A DNA stretch of 64,000 bases, from positions 2,604,001-2,668,000 of the forward strand of contig NZ_LR134477.1 of the NCBI RefSeq assembly GCF_900637975.1. The letters run 5' to 3'. Position 1 is the stretch's first letter; every line of letters starts with the position of its first letter. Shown piece after piece: positions 1 to 8,235 of the stretch. Source of the DNA: Actinomyces viscosus (GTDB taxonomy: Bacteria; Actinomycetota; Actinomycetes; Actinomycetales; Actinomycetaceae). The notes beneath the pieces are model-generated. The model worked only from the letters and a program-made list of their open reading frames with translations. It was not told where the DNA came from and did not search any database. The position numbers were made by a program, and so were the translations under genes.

Positions 1-2
1 AT

Positions 3-1079
3 GACGCGGGAGCTACCTACTGCGGCTTGTACCGCCCCTTCTGCAAGCAGTGGCTCAACGCCTCCGACGGCATCATCCACCGTCCCGCTGTTTTGCGTCG
101 CTACTTCCCGACTCCCGGGCACGACAATATGGGTTTCTACGTCGTGGGGACAGGCTCGGACAAACCGTTCTCATGCATGGCGACGGATCAGCCACCAGAT
201 CTTGCTTTCTGGGGATCGAGCAACGGCCAGTTCTTTCCCCGGTGGACGTGGGAGCCGGTCGGGGGCCGTCATGCGGCCGAGGCGGGCATGCTGGACCTGT
301 CGGGTGGCGAGGATGCGGGGGAGTCCGGCGTCGCCGTCGGGCAGGAGGACGAGGCGCTGGGCGGCTACCGCAGGGTGGACAACATCACCGACGCCACCCT
401 GCGCAGCTACCAGTCCGCCTACGGGCCGGAGGTCACCAAGGATGACGTCTTCTACTACGTGTACGCGCTCCTGCACTCCCCCGAGTACCGGAGGCGGTAC
501 GGGGCGGACCTGAAGAAGTCGCTGCCGCATATCCCGCTGGTGGCCGGCTGGGAGGACTTCGTCGCCTTCACCACCGCCGGGCGCGGCCTGGCGGACCTGC
601 ACCTGGACTACGAGACCGTGGAGCCGATGCCGCTGAGCCTCGTCGTCGACGGGGAGGACGTGCCCTGGGACCTGCGTGAGACGATCTCACCCAGCCTGCT
701 GCACGTGGACAAGATGCGCTACGCCCGGGTGAGGCGGGACGGCAGGCTCCAGGACGACAAGACCTCGATCGTCTACAACGAGCATGTGACGATCTCCGGT
801 ATTCCCGCCCAGGCGCAGGACTACCTGCTGGGGTCGCGCAGCGGCCTGGACTGGCTGCTGGACCGCTACCACGTGAGCACCCACAAGGCCTCCGGGATCG
901 TCAATGACCCCAATGACTGGATGGCCGAGGGCGCGGGCGGCGGCCCCACGGCCTCGGCGCAGCCCCGCTACCTCCTGGACCTCATCGCCCGCATCACCAC
1001 CGTCTCCGTCCAAACCCAGGAGATCGTGAGCTCCCTGCCGTCGCTTGACGTGTTGCCAGCAGGAAATCACACAAAATGA
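3..1079 (+). CDS. Type ISP restriction-modification enzyme, C-terminal part (5' truncated by window)
   Basis: The reading frame is open from the window's first bases, so this is the 3' end of a longer gene and its start lies outside. The visible ~358 residues match the C-terminal target-recognition/specificity part of single-chain type ISP (LlaBIII-like) enzymes, which combine nuclease, helicase, methyltransferase and recognition domains. The telling segment is YYVYALLHSPEYRRRYGADL, followed by the LPHIPLV and AGRGLADLHLDYE stretches usual in that family. The enzyme would methylate host DNA and cleave unmodified invading DNA. It is followed by a hypothetical gene and an IetAS-like pair, which fits a defence island. 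The upstream catalytic domains cannot be checked here. Confidence 0.8.
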   Translation, partial: DAGATYCGLYRPFCKQWLNASDGIIHRPAVLRRYFPTPGHDNMGFYVVGTGSDKPFSCMATDQPPDLAFWGSSNGQFFPRWTWEPVGGRHAAEAGMLDLSGGEDAGESGVAVGQEDEALGGYRRVDNITDATLRSYQSAYGPEVTKDDVFYYVYALLHSPEYRRRYGADLKKSLPHIPLVAGWEDFVAFTTAGRGLADLHLDYETVEPMPLSLVVDGEDVPWDLRETISPSLLHVDKMRYARVRRDGRLQDDKTSIVYNEHVTISGIPAQAQDYLLGSRSGLDWLLDRYHVSTHKASGIVNDPNDWMAEGAGGGPTASAQPRYLLDLIARITTVSVQTQEIVSSLPSLDVLPAGNHTK

Positions 1080-1129
1080 TCGAGCTTTGATCACCAACTC
1101 ATCTCCCGAGAAATCAATGAGGGACTTCG

Positions 1130-1642
1130 TTGACAATACAAGATTGCGCCGCCTGCGCAGCCGCACTAGGGACCATCTTCGCAACCGTACTCACCGCACT
1201 GAACTTAAGACGTGAGGCTCAATGGCGACGCGAAGACGAGAAACGGGAACAAGCGGCGCGCATCACTGCCTGGATTCTGACCGACCAGAAGTTGGGGCAA
1301 ACAAAAGAAGACATTATACGCATCAGTAATCAATCTTTCTCTCCTGTGTACCACTGTGTTGCAACCTTCGTCATCAACGAGCAAAATGGGCAACATTATC
1401 CAGCGGACTATAGAAGAAAGCTAACCACACTCCCTCCGGGCGAATGGCACCTTGCCGCACCCAAGGGGTGGCGAGGGATGTGCGCCCGCCCCGGCGTAGA
1501 GATAGCCTTCACCGACGCACGCGGAGTACACTGGATACGAAACGCTGTGGGCCAGTTGCACGAGAGTCCCATAGATGCGATCAAGCACTACGGAGTAGAA
1601 TTGCCCTATTCTTCAGATCGACTGACCCCAGCAACCACATAG
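1130..1642 (+). CDS. Hypothetical protein with N-terminal membrane segment
   Basis: A 170-residue protein read from a TTG start 50 bp after the restriction enzyme. I do not recognise a family. Residues ~5-25 are hydrophobic (AALGTIFATVLTAL) and are followed by a charged Arg/Glu/Lys stretch (~27-45) that looks like a short coiled coil. A soluble ~120-residue domain then begins around TAWILTD and includes a PPGEWHLAAPKGW segment. The architecture (one membrane anchor, charged linker, small soluble domain) resembles many accessory proteins of defence islands, but this is only analogy. No Shine-Dalgarno sequence is obvious, so the start is uncertain. GC is lower than in surrounding core genes. 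Confidence 0.5.
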   Translation: MTIQDCAACAAALGTIFATVLTALNLRREAQWRREDEKREQAARITAWILTDQKLGQTKEDIIRISNQSFSPVYHCVATFVINEQNGQHYPADYRRKLTTLPPGEWHLAAPKGWRGMCARPGVEIAFTDARGVHWIRNAVGQLHESPIDAIKHYGVELPYSSDRLTPATT

Positions 1643-1823
1643 ACCCACCTGAATATATCTTTGCGACAGGCAAGTCGATGCAGTGTGAAAGCGGCTTGGC
1701 CCGCAGCAAGCACGAGCCACCGACGGACGTGTGAACGATCCCAGCGCGGCACAGGGGAATGTGTCACTGGCGTGCCGTACGATGACGGTGACAACTCAGG
1801 CGAGCATGGAAGGGAGGCCATCT

Positions 1824-2798
1824 GTGGCAGGTCACGGTGCACACATCACAGCCATGGTGCGTAGCCACGCCTCGGGGGACGAGGACGCCTTCTACTCCGT
1901 CGCCCTACAGGTTGCCGCTCGGGAAGCCCGCCAGGGGCACCACCGGCTCGCGTCTGACATCAAGAAGGCTGTCGACTCCTCTCGTCAACGAGCACGCACG
2001 CCTCTTGCCACGGTGGCCACACTTCCGCGCCCCGAGGGCGACGTCGCCGGTCTGGTTGAGATCGCGCAGCCACAGGTACGGCTGCGCGACCTTGTCACCT
2101 CACCGGAACTCGGCGAGCAGATCACGCAGGTCATCCAGGAACAGCGACAACGATCCGTTCTGATCGAGCACGGCTTCACCCCTATGCACCGCCTGCTTCT
2201 CGAGGGCCCGCCCGGCACCGGCAAGACCATGACTGCCTCCGTCATCGCCTCCGAGCTCTCACTTCCGATGTACACCGTGCGTCTGGACAGCCTGCTCAGC
2301 AAGTTCATGGGCGAGACTGCCTCCAAGCTGAGGACAGTGTTTGACGAGGTCGCCACTCACCGCGCGGTCTACCTCTTCGACGAATTCGACGCCCTAGGCG
2401 GGGACAGGAGCGGAAACGACGTCGGTGAAGCACGGCGCATCCTCAACTCGTTCCTGGTGTTCCTGGAGGAAGCGAGCCCGGAGTCGATCGTGATCGCGGC
2501 CACCAACCATCGCTCTATCCTGGATCGTGCGCTCTTCCGTCGCTTCGACGCCGTTCTCACCTACTCACTGCCGAGCGGCAGGCAAGCCCAGTCAGTCATC
2601 CGCAAGCGTCTGGGGTCACTTGCCAAAGGCGTTTCGTTCACTGGACTCTCCTCCCACACAGAGGGGCTCAGTCACGCGGATATCGTCAAGGCAGCCGAGT
2701 CAGCCGCTAAGACTGCGCTCATGAGAGGAGACGCTGTGGTGACACGAGCAGATCTTGAACTGGCGCTCGCCGCGCGTCGCTCCGCCAGCCTGGGGTAG
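1824..2798 (+). CDS. ietA: IetA-like AAA ATPase of an ATPase-subtilase pair
   Basis: A 324-residue AAA+ ATPase. The P-loop GPPGTGKT lies near residue 128, Walker B YLFDEFDALG near 182, and the sensor region IVIAATNHRSILDRALFRRFD follows, with paired arginines typical of AAA arginine fingers. The N-terminal ~50 residues (RSHASGDEDAFYSVALQVAA) match the region found in ATPases partnered with subtilases. I chose the GTG at 1824 because GGGAGG sits 7 nt upstream; upstream in-frame starts at 1731, 1782 and 1806 lack good ribosome sites. The protease gene starts 3 bp after the stop. Such pairs were described as the IetAS toxin-antitoxin of an Agrobacterium Ti plasmid and later as a phage-defence system. 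The ATPase probably controls or unfolds substrates for the protease (inference). Confidence 0.82.
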   Translation: MAGHGAHITAMVRSHASGDEDAFYSVALQVAAREARQGHHRLASDIKKAVDSSRQRARTPLATVATLPRPEGDVAGLVEIAQPQVRLRDLVTSPELGEQITQVIQEQRQRSVLIEHGFTPMHRLLLEGPPGTGKTMTASVIASELSLPMYTVRLDSLLSKFMGETASKLRTVFDEVATHRAVYLFDEFDALGGDRSGNDVGEARRILNSFLVFLEEASPESIVIAATNHRSILDRALFRRFDAVLTYSLPSGRQAQSVIRKRLGSLAKGVSFTGLSSHTEGLSHADIVKAAESAAKTALMRGDAVVTRADLELALAARRSASLG

Positions 2799-2801
2799 GT
2801 C

Positions 2802-5336
2802 ATGCCCGAGTCACCCCGCCTCGACCACCTGTACGTCAATGGCTATGTTGAATCCAGGCCACGAGCCGCACGCGGCATGGGAAAGACGGCTATCAGACCC
2901 GTAGATCGCGATACTCACGGCAAGCGTCTCATCGAAGAGATTGATACCGTATTTACGAAAGAACAGGAAGCCCGAGACTCCCGGGATCTTGACCCGGTAC
3001 TACAAGCCAATGGGACGTACCTAACACTTGAGGGCGTCAGCGCCGACTTCGAACTGAAACTTGACTCTCTGACACAGTTGACGCGGAAAGGTAAGACATC
3101 AAGAAAACCGAAGTGGCTTCTTCTATCGGTTCACCCTGCCACAGAGGACTCTCCTGAACGAGCCAATATATGGGTTGCCGACGATTTTCGACACCAGTTT
3201 TTTAAGCTTTTTGAGAACTATCTCGCCACCAGCGACGAAAATAATCAACCTAAAAACAATGCGTTGATTGCCAATATTTCTCACATTCGGGAAACTTATC
3301 TCAATGACTTGTGGACATCAGAAGGAAATCCTCCTTACGGGGGAGCGATCTGGTGGGAACTGTGGCTTGACCAGCGCCGAGAGCGCCCAGGTCTGCTCGA
3401 GCGCATTATAAAGTCATTTAGTCTCGAGATCTCTGATCGACAGTTACGAATAGGAGACTCGTTGATCGTGCACATCCGAGCCACACGACAACAACTTGAG
3501 ACACTTGTTGTAACAGATCTGCCTTTCACTGAGATTCGCACACCCTCGTTCATTGACACTATCGAGGACCTCTCCGACAGTGAGCAATTCGAATATGTTC
3601 TTGATTTCTCCACAAGGGTTATTCCAGCGGAAGTAAGGGCTCCAGTTGTGTGCCACCTCGACTCCGGAGCCTTCCGAGCGCACGCCCTCCTCGAGGGATC
3701 CTTGGCAAGCAGCGACCAGCACTCGATCTTCACAGATTCAACCGGTCATGATCGTCACGGCCATGGCACATCAATGGCAGGAATTGCACTCTACGGTGAG
3801 CACCTGGATGATCTTCTTCTAGGAACACAAACAATCAGATTAAAGCATCGCCTAGAGTCTGTAGAAATCTTCCCCACTCCTGCAGGAGCTCAGCAGCGTG
3901 ACTATGCCAGCGCCACCATTCATGCGATTTCCATTCCGGAGGCTGGGCCCTCTCGTCGACGCACCTTCTGCATGCCTGTCAGCACAAAGTCTGACACCAA
4001 CCCCGGCTGGCCGACACTCTGGTCGGCAACGGTAGACGCCCTCGCCGTAGGCACAGATATTCAAGTTCACAGTGACGGATTTTCTCTCATCTCGAAACCA
4101 GACCCTGATGCAAAACGTCTCATTATCGTCTCTGCAGCGAACGTGGACGCGAACTCCTACACGATCAATCACCTAGACAACTCAGACATGTCCCCAATCC
4201 GAGATCCCGGACAGTCATGGAATGCACTAACGGTTGGTGCTTTTACTCAGCTCGATCAGGTTCCGAGCGACCCAAGCTTTCATAGTTACTCTCTGGTAGC
4301 ACCCGCCGGAGAACTCTCCCCCCACAGCCGGACCTCTTTACTATTTGGCGACAAACCATGGCCCATCAAGCCAGAGATATGCCTGGAGGGCGGCAACGTT
4401 CTTTTGGACAGGCAGAGTTTTGCAGAACCCAAGCACCCTCTTCTTTCTCTCAGGTCCACCGGCATCAGGAACGATGTGGACCTGACATCGGCCAATGCGA
4501 CGAGCGCCGCTACCGCGCAAGCCGCACGGCTAGCGGCACTCACCATGAGCCGTTACCCCTCCTACTGGCCGGAGACCGTACGGGCTCTTCTGGTTCATGA
4601 GGCCAGGTGGACCGAGCGGATGCGCACGCATTTGGATGCATGCGAGACCAAGAGCGGTCGAGCTCGGCTCTTGCGTCGGTACGGGTGGGGAGTACCGACG
4701 GAGGAAGCGGTCCTCACGTCATCTCACCGTGCAGTTACCATGGTGGTTCAGGACGAGTTCTGCCCTTTCGATGAGACGTATGCGATGCGGGAGCTTCGGC
4801 TTCACTCCCTGCCCTGGCCTCGCGACGTCCTTCAATCACTTGGCGAAGCCGACGTGCACCTACGCATTACGCTGTCCTATTTCATCGAGCCCTCCGCCAC
4901 ACGGCGCGGCTGGAAGGGGAAGTACACGTATGCCTCTTACGGTCTCCGCTTCGACCTCAAAGCCCCAACCGACATCAACGTGAAGGGCTTTCTCGCCAGA
5001 GTGAATCGACAGGCTCGGGAAGAGGAGGACGAGGACTACTCGTCCACAGATAGCCACTCGAATCACTGGCTACTCGGCACGCGGGCACGACACTACGGTT
5101 CACTCCACCAGGACGAGTGGCAGGGCACTGGCGCAGAACTCGCAGCATGCGACCATATCGCCGTCTACCCCGTCGGTGGCTGGTGGAAGAACAACAATCG
5201 ACGTGACCCCCGTGACTTACCCGTCCGGTACGCACTCCTGGTCTCGCTGAGCACCTCCGCACAGGGAGCCGATCTCTATACACCGATCGCTACACAGCTC
5301 AGCGTCCCCGTCACCGCCGTGCCCATCGAGGTATGA
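2802..5336 (+). CDS. ietS: IetS-like subtilisin-family (S8) serine protease
   Basis: An 844-residue S8 peptidase with no signal peptide, so probably cytosolic. The catalytic triad is readable: Asp ~287 in CHLDSGAF, His ~321 in HGHGTSMAG and Ser ~568 in NATSAATAQAARLAA. The oxyanion Asn lies in VSAANVD. About 280 residues precede the catalytic domain and about 250 follow it, as in other long subtilases paired with AAA ATPases. The segment 3000-4400 is richer in A+T than the flanking genes, consistent with horizontal acquisition. It is cotranscribed with the ATPase and is the presumed toxic or effector component. What it cleaves cannot be told from sequence. Confidence 0.85.
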   Translation: MPESPRLDHLYVNGYVESRPRAARGMGKTAIRPVDRDTHGKRLIEEIDTVFTKEQEARDSRDLDPVLQANGTYLTLEGVSADFELKLDSLTQLTRKGKTSRKPKWLLLSVHPATEDSPERANIWVADDFRHQFFKLFENYLATSDENNQPKNNALIANISHIRETYLNDLWTSEGNPPYGGAIWWELWLDQRRERPGLLERIIKSFSLEISDRQLRIGDSLIVHIRATRQQLETLVVTDLPFTEIRTPSFIDTIEDLSDSEQFEYVLDFSTRVIPAEVRAPVVCHLDSGAFRAHALLEGSLASSDQHSIFTDSTGHDRHGHGTSMAGIALYGEHLDDLLLGTQTIRLKHRLESVEIFPTPAGAQQRDYASATIHAISIPEAGPSRRRTFCMPVSTKSDTNPGWPTLWSATVDALAVGTDIQVHSDGFSLISKPDPDAKRLIIVSAANVDANSYTINHLDNSDMSPIRDPGQSWNALTVGAFTQLDQVPSDPSFHSYSLVAPAGELSPHSRTSLLFGDKPWPIKPEICLEGGNVLLDRQSFAEPKHPLLSLRSTGIRNDVDLTSANATSAATAQAARLAALTMSRYPSYWPETVRALLVHEARWTERMRTHLDACETKSGRARLLRRYGWGVPTEEAVLTSSHRAVTMVVQDEFCPFDETYAMRELRLHSLPWPRDVLQSLGEADVHLRITLSYFIEPSATRRGWKGKYTYASYGLRFDLKAPTDINVKGFLARVNRQAREEEDEDYSSTDSHSNHWLLGTRARHYGSLHQDEWQGTGAELAACDHIAVYPVGGWWKNNNRRDPRDLPVRYALLVSLSTSAQGADLYTPIATQLSVPVTAVPIEV

Positions 5337-5340
5337 CAGG

Positions 5341-5499
5341 CTTACGCAGATCCAAGCCCCGACAATCAACCAAGCCCGACTCACCGCCAACTGGCGACTC
5401 GTCGTCACCGATGAAGGTGGCACTCCTGTCGTCGCCTACGTCATCGAGATCGTCGACTACCACTCGACCACCACGCACCTGAAAGGAAGGCAGGCATGA
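5341..5499 (+). pseudogene. HigB/RelE-type toxin remnant (C-terminal part only)
   Basis: Reading frame 1 from 5341 gives about 52 codons containing NWRLVVTDEGGTPVVAYVIE and then IVDYH. This is the hallmark C-terminal strand of HigB/plasmid-maintenance killer toxins of the RelE superfamily. The normal ~90-residue toxin would need ~40 more N-terminal residues, but no start codon or matching sequence precedes it, because the subtilase ends at 5336. Its TGA at 5497-5499 overlaps the ATG of the following HigA-like frame as ATGA, the usual coupling in higBA operons. I read it as a deletion relic left when the subtilase region arrived. It is unlikely to be translated or toxic. Confidence 0.65.
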
Positions 5500-5813
5500 C
5501 CATGAACCCCACACGCCCCGACTACGTCGTGCCTACCGGGGACTTCATCGAGGAGTGGATGGAAGAGGAGGGCATCAATGCCGCTGAGCTTGCCCGCCGA
5601 CTTGATGTGAGCCGAAAGCACGTCAGCGAGCTGCTCCGAGGCAAAGTCCCACTCAGCCACGACATGGCGCTCAGGCTGGAGAACACCGCCGGTGTTCCTG
5701 CCCGCATCTGGAACCTCCATGAGACCGGATACCAGGCGGCTCTAGCCCGCCAGGCTGCGGACGCGAAGCTGGTCACCCAGTACGACCGCGCCAAGGAGTT
5801 CCCCCTGGGGTAG
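5496..5813 (+). CDS. HigA-family antitoxin-like XRE domain protein (shortened ORF of the broken gene)
   Basis: A 105-residue ORF from ATG 5496 to the premature TAG at 5811. It contains the XRE helix-turn-helix INAAELARRLDVSRKHVSEL followed by the HigA signature PARIWNLHETGYQAAL. It happens to have the length of a stand-alone HigA (~100 residues), so the DNA-binding part could still be made and could repress its own promoter. The usual partner toxin is only a remnant (5341-5499), and the peptidase half of the original protein is out of frame and split by an IS. Automated annotation would probably call this a normal antitoxin; the context says it is a truncated product. Confidence 0.6.
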   Translation: MTMNPTRPDYVVPTGDFIEEWMEEEGINAAELARRLDVSRKHVSELLRGKVPLSHDMALRLENTAGVPARIWNLHETGYQAALARQAADAKLVTQYDRAKEFPLG

Positions 5814-6028
5814 TACCTTCGCAAGCACTCATTCATCACCGCGCCTGCCAGCGACAAAGCGGGACAGTGCGGGGGCTGCTCCAGTTCTTCGGTATCTCCT
5901 CGATGAACGCTTTCCAAGCCACCTGGAAACAGGGCGCCGTCGCGTATCGCCGTTCCGCCGTCGGGCGCCATGACCCCCACCGCCTGGCCACCTGGCTCCG
6001 GGCTGCGGAACGAAACTGCACCCTAGGA

Positions 6029-7678
6029 CCTGACTTGGCTCATTGCGGGGTGGTTGGGTCGCTGGGGGTGTGGTTGTGGTTGGGATTGTGCGGGTTGCGT
6101 GGGTGGGGGTGCGCACTAACGTGGGGGTATGAGTCCGTACGTTCGCGCGGTCAGGACGGCGTCGGGGGCCCGTGCGGTGCAGATCGTGTACTCCTCCCGC
6201 AAAGGAGCCCGCAGCATCGAGCACATCGGCTCAGCCCATGACGATGCTGAGCTGGCGGCGCTTAAGGAGGTCGCCAGGCAGCGTCTCAACGCTGGCCAGC
6301 TCAGCCTTGACCTGCCGGGCCTGAACGGTACGGACGTCGGGGGAAAGGGACCGCAGGCGCTGGCTGGGGCCGGGCGCGTAGCGCCGATCACCTCCAACCG
6401 GATGGGAGTGCTCCTGGAGACGCTGGAAGCGGCTTGGAAGGCAGTGGGCCTGGACGGGCTCGGTGGTGCTGACGAGGTCTTCCGCCAGCTCGTTACCGCC
6501 AGGCTGATCGAGCCGACCAGCAAGCAGGACTCCCTGCGGGTCCTGGCCGAGGCAGGTCTGACGCCGGTGTCCTACGCCACGGTCAAGCGTCATCTGCCCC
6601 GCTACGCCGCTGAGGAGTTCACCCGGGGCCTGTCGCGCCTGCTGGCCGGACGCGCCCGCATCGACCGGGCCTCGCTGGTCCTGTTCGACGTGACGACCCT
6701 GTACTTCGAGACCGACAAGGCCGACGGTTTCCGCGAGCCAGGCTTCTCGAAGGAAAGACGCCTGGAGCCGCAGATCACGGTAGGGCTGCTCACCGACGAG
6801 ACCGGGTTCCCTCTACGGGCCGAGGCCTTTGAGGGCAACAAGGCCGAGACCGCCACCATGATCCCGACGATCAACGACTTCATGAACGCCTACAACCTCG
6901 ACGACGTGGTGGTCGTCGCCGACGCCGGGATGATCAGCGCCGCCAACAAGCAGGCCCTGGAGGCAGCCGGCCTGTCTTACGTGCTGGGCTCACGCACCTC
7001 ACGCGTCCCCCACGTGATCAGCTCCTGGCACGACAACCACCCCGACCAGGACGTCCCCGACGGGCTGACCCTGACCCAGCCCTGGCCCGCCGGAGCCAGC
7101 GACCAGCGCCGTGACGAGACCATCTACTACCGCTACAGCGCCGACAGGGCCCGACGCACGCTACACGGGATCGACACCCAGGTCGCCAAGGCCGAGAAAG
7201 CCGTCGCAGGAAAGATCCCCGTCAAACGCAACCGCTTCGTGCACCTGTCCGGCGCCACCAGGAGCATCAACCGCGACCTGGAGACACGGGCCCGGACCCT
7301 GGCCGGGTGGAAGGGATACGTCACCAACCTGCCCAACCCCGACCCCGAGACGGTCATCGGTGCCTACCACCGCCTGTACAACATCGAGAAGTCCTTCCGC
7401 ATGTCCAAGTCCGACCTGAGAGCACGCCCCATCTACCACCACCTGCGCCAGTCCATCGAGGCCCACCTGACCATCGTCACCGCCGCCCTGGCCATGGCCC
7501 GATGGCTGGAGAACACCACCGGCTGGTCCATCAGACGCCTGATCACCACCGCCCGCCGCTACCGCACCATCACCATCAACATCACCGGACACACCCTCAC
7601 AGCCGCCGACCCACTCCCACCCGACCTCATCCAAGCCCTCAACAACATCCACCACGACACTAAATGAGCCAACTCAGG
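6029..7678 (+). mobile_element. IS1634-family insertion sequence, complete, 1650 bp
   Basis: The left end reads CCTGACTTGGCTCATT (6029-6044). The right end is its inverted copy with one mismatch, AATGAGCCAACTCAGG (7663-7678). Both are flanked by the direct repeat TAGGA (6024-6028 and 7679-7683). The element carries a single transposase gene. It sits inside the HigA-ImmA/IrrE gene, and the host reading frame is restored when the element and one TAGGA are removed, which proves the boundaries. Confidence 0.92.
6129..7667 (+). CDS. IS1634-family transposase
   Basis: A 512-residue DDE transposase (IS4-superfamily fold) that would catalyse cut-and-paste or copy movement of the surrounding element. 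Acidic catalytic residues lie in LFDVTTLYFET (~residue 186), VVVADAGMISAANKQAL (~262) and the YNIEKSFRMSKSDL segment (~418), which is the Y-(2)-R/E-K type C-terminal motif of this group. The N-terminus SPYVRAVRTASGARAVQIVY is characteristic of IS1634 transposases. The stop lies 11 bp inside the right inverted repeat end. The gene appears intact with no internal stop, so the element could still be active. Confidence 0.92.
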   Translation: MSPYVRAVRTASGARAVQIVYSSRKGARSIEHIGSAHDDAELAALKEVARQRLNAGQLSLDLPGLNGTDVGGKGPQALAGAGRVAPITSNRMGVLLETLEAAWKAVGLDGLGGADEVFRQLVTARLIEPTSKQDSLRVLAEAGLTPVSYATVKRHLPRYAAEEFTRGLSRLLAGRARIDRASLVLFDVTTLYFETDKADGFREPGFSKERRLEPQITVGLLTDETGFPLRAEAFEGNKAETATMIPTINDFMNAYNLDDVVVVADAGMISAANKQALEAAGLSYVLGSRTSRVPHVISSWHDNHPDQDVPDGLTLTQPWPAGASDQRRDETIYYRYSADRARRTLHGIDTQVAKAEKAVAGKIPVKRNRFVHLSGATRSINRDLETRARTLAGWKGYVTNLPNPDPETVIGAYHRLYNIEKSFRMSKSDLRARPIYHHLRQSIEAHLTIVTAALAMARWLENTTGWSIRRLITTARRYRTITINITGHTLTAADPLPPDLIQALNNIHHDTK

Positions 7679-7683
7679 TAGGA

Positions 7684-8222
7684 GACTTCCCCGCCTACGA
7701 TCGTGACAAGCTGGAAGCAGCCCTTCCCGAGCTCCGCTCCCTCACAGTCGAGGATCCCGTGCAGGCCATTCAGAGAGCCCAGGCTCTTCTGCGCGACTGC
7801 GGAGTGGCACTCACACTGGTTCCATCGATGCCGGGGCTCGGCACCCAAAGTGCTACCCGCTGGATCCATGGGCACCCCCTCATCCAGCTCTCGGATCTGT
7901 GGAAGCGCGACGACCAGCTCTGGTTCACGCTCTTCCACGAAATCGCTCACGTCCTTCTCCATGAGTCGAATGGCCTCTACCTCAACGATGACCATGACGC
8001 CCTTGAGAAGGAGGCCGACGCCTACGCCTCCCGCTTCCTCGTTCCGGAGGACTACGAGGACATGCTCCCTCGTCATCGCAACCTCGATGAGGTGAAAGCA
8101 CTTGCCAAGGAGCTAGGGATCGCCCCAGCATCGTGCTGGGACAGGCGCAGCATCGCACCGGCGACTACGCCTGGGGGCACTGCCTCAAGCGGAAGGTGAC
8201 GATCACGAGCCTGGCTGCGTAG
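7684..8222 (+). pseudogene. ImmA/IrrE metallopeptidase fragment (3' half of the IS-split gene)
   Basis: This is the distal part of the HigA-ImmA/IrrE gene, directly after the IS target duplication. It encodes the zinc-metallopeptidase motif LFHEIAHVLLH and a second conserved stretch EKEADAYASRFLVPEDY. It has no promoter or start of its own except a GTG at 7759. A one-base deletion in CCCC near 8125 shifts the end: one frame stops at 8199, while the homologous tail runs in the next frame to 8222. A peptidase domain without its DNA-binding partner is unlikely to work in its original role. Confidence 0.75.
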
Positions 8223-8235
8223 GTTCCAGCTCGCC

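Larger units (their letters stand above)
5496..8222 (+). pseudogene. HigA-like XRE + ImmA/IrrE fusion gene, broken by IS insertion, a stop and two frameshifts
   Basis: The pieces 5496-5810, 5814-5863, 5867-6028 and 7684-8222 together make one HigA-like antitoxin/regulator with an XRE helix-turn-helix (~residues 22-80) and a C-terminal ImmA/IrrE metallopeptidase domain (HEIAH near 7936). Four lesions are visible: an in-frame TAG at 5811 caused by an extra GTA/TAG triplet; a one-base loss near 5861-5863; insertion of a 1650-bp IS1634-family element with 5-bp target duplication TAGGA; and a one-base loss in the C run near 8122-8126. After the last shift the native-looking tail SIVLGQAQHRTGDYAWGHC continues to a TAG at 8222. 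Removing the element and one TAGGA restores the frame exactly (TLG-DFPAYDRD). The remaining 105-residue N-terminal ORF is listed separately. Confidence 0.85.
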
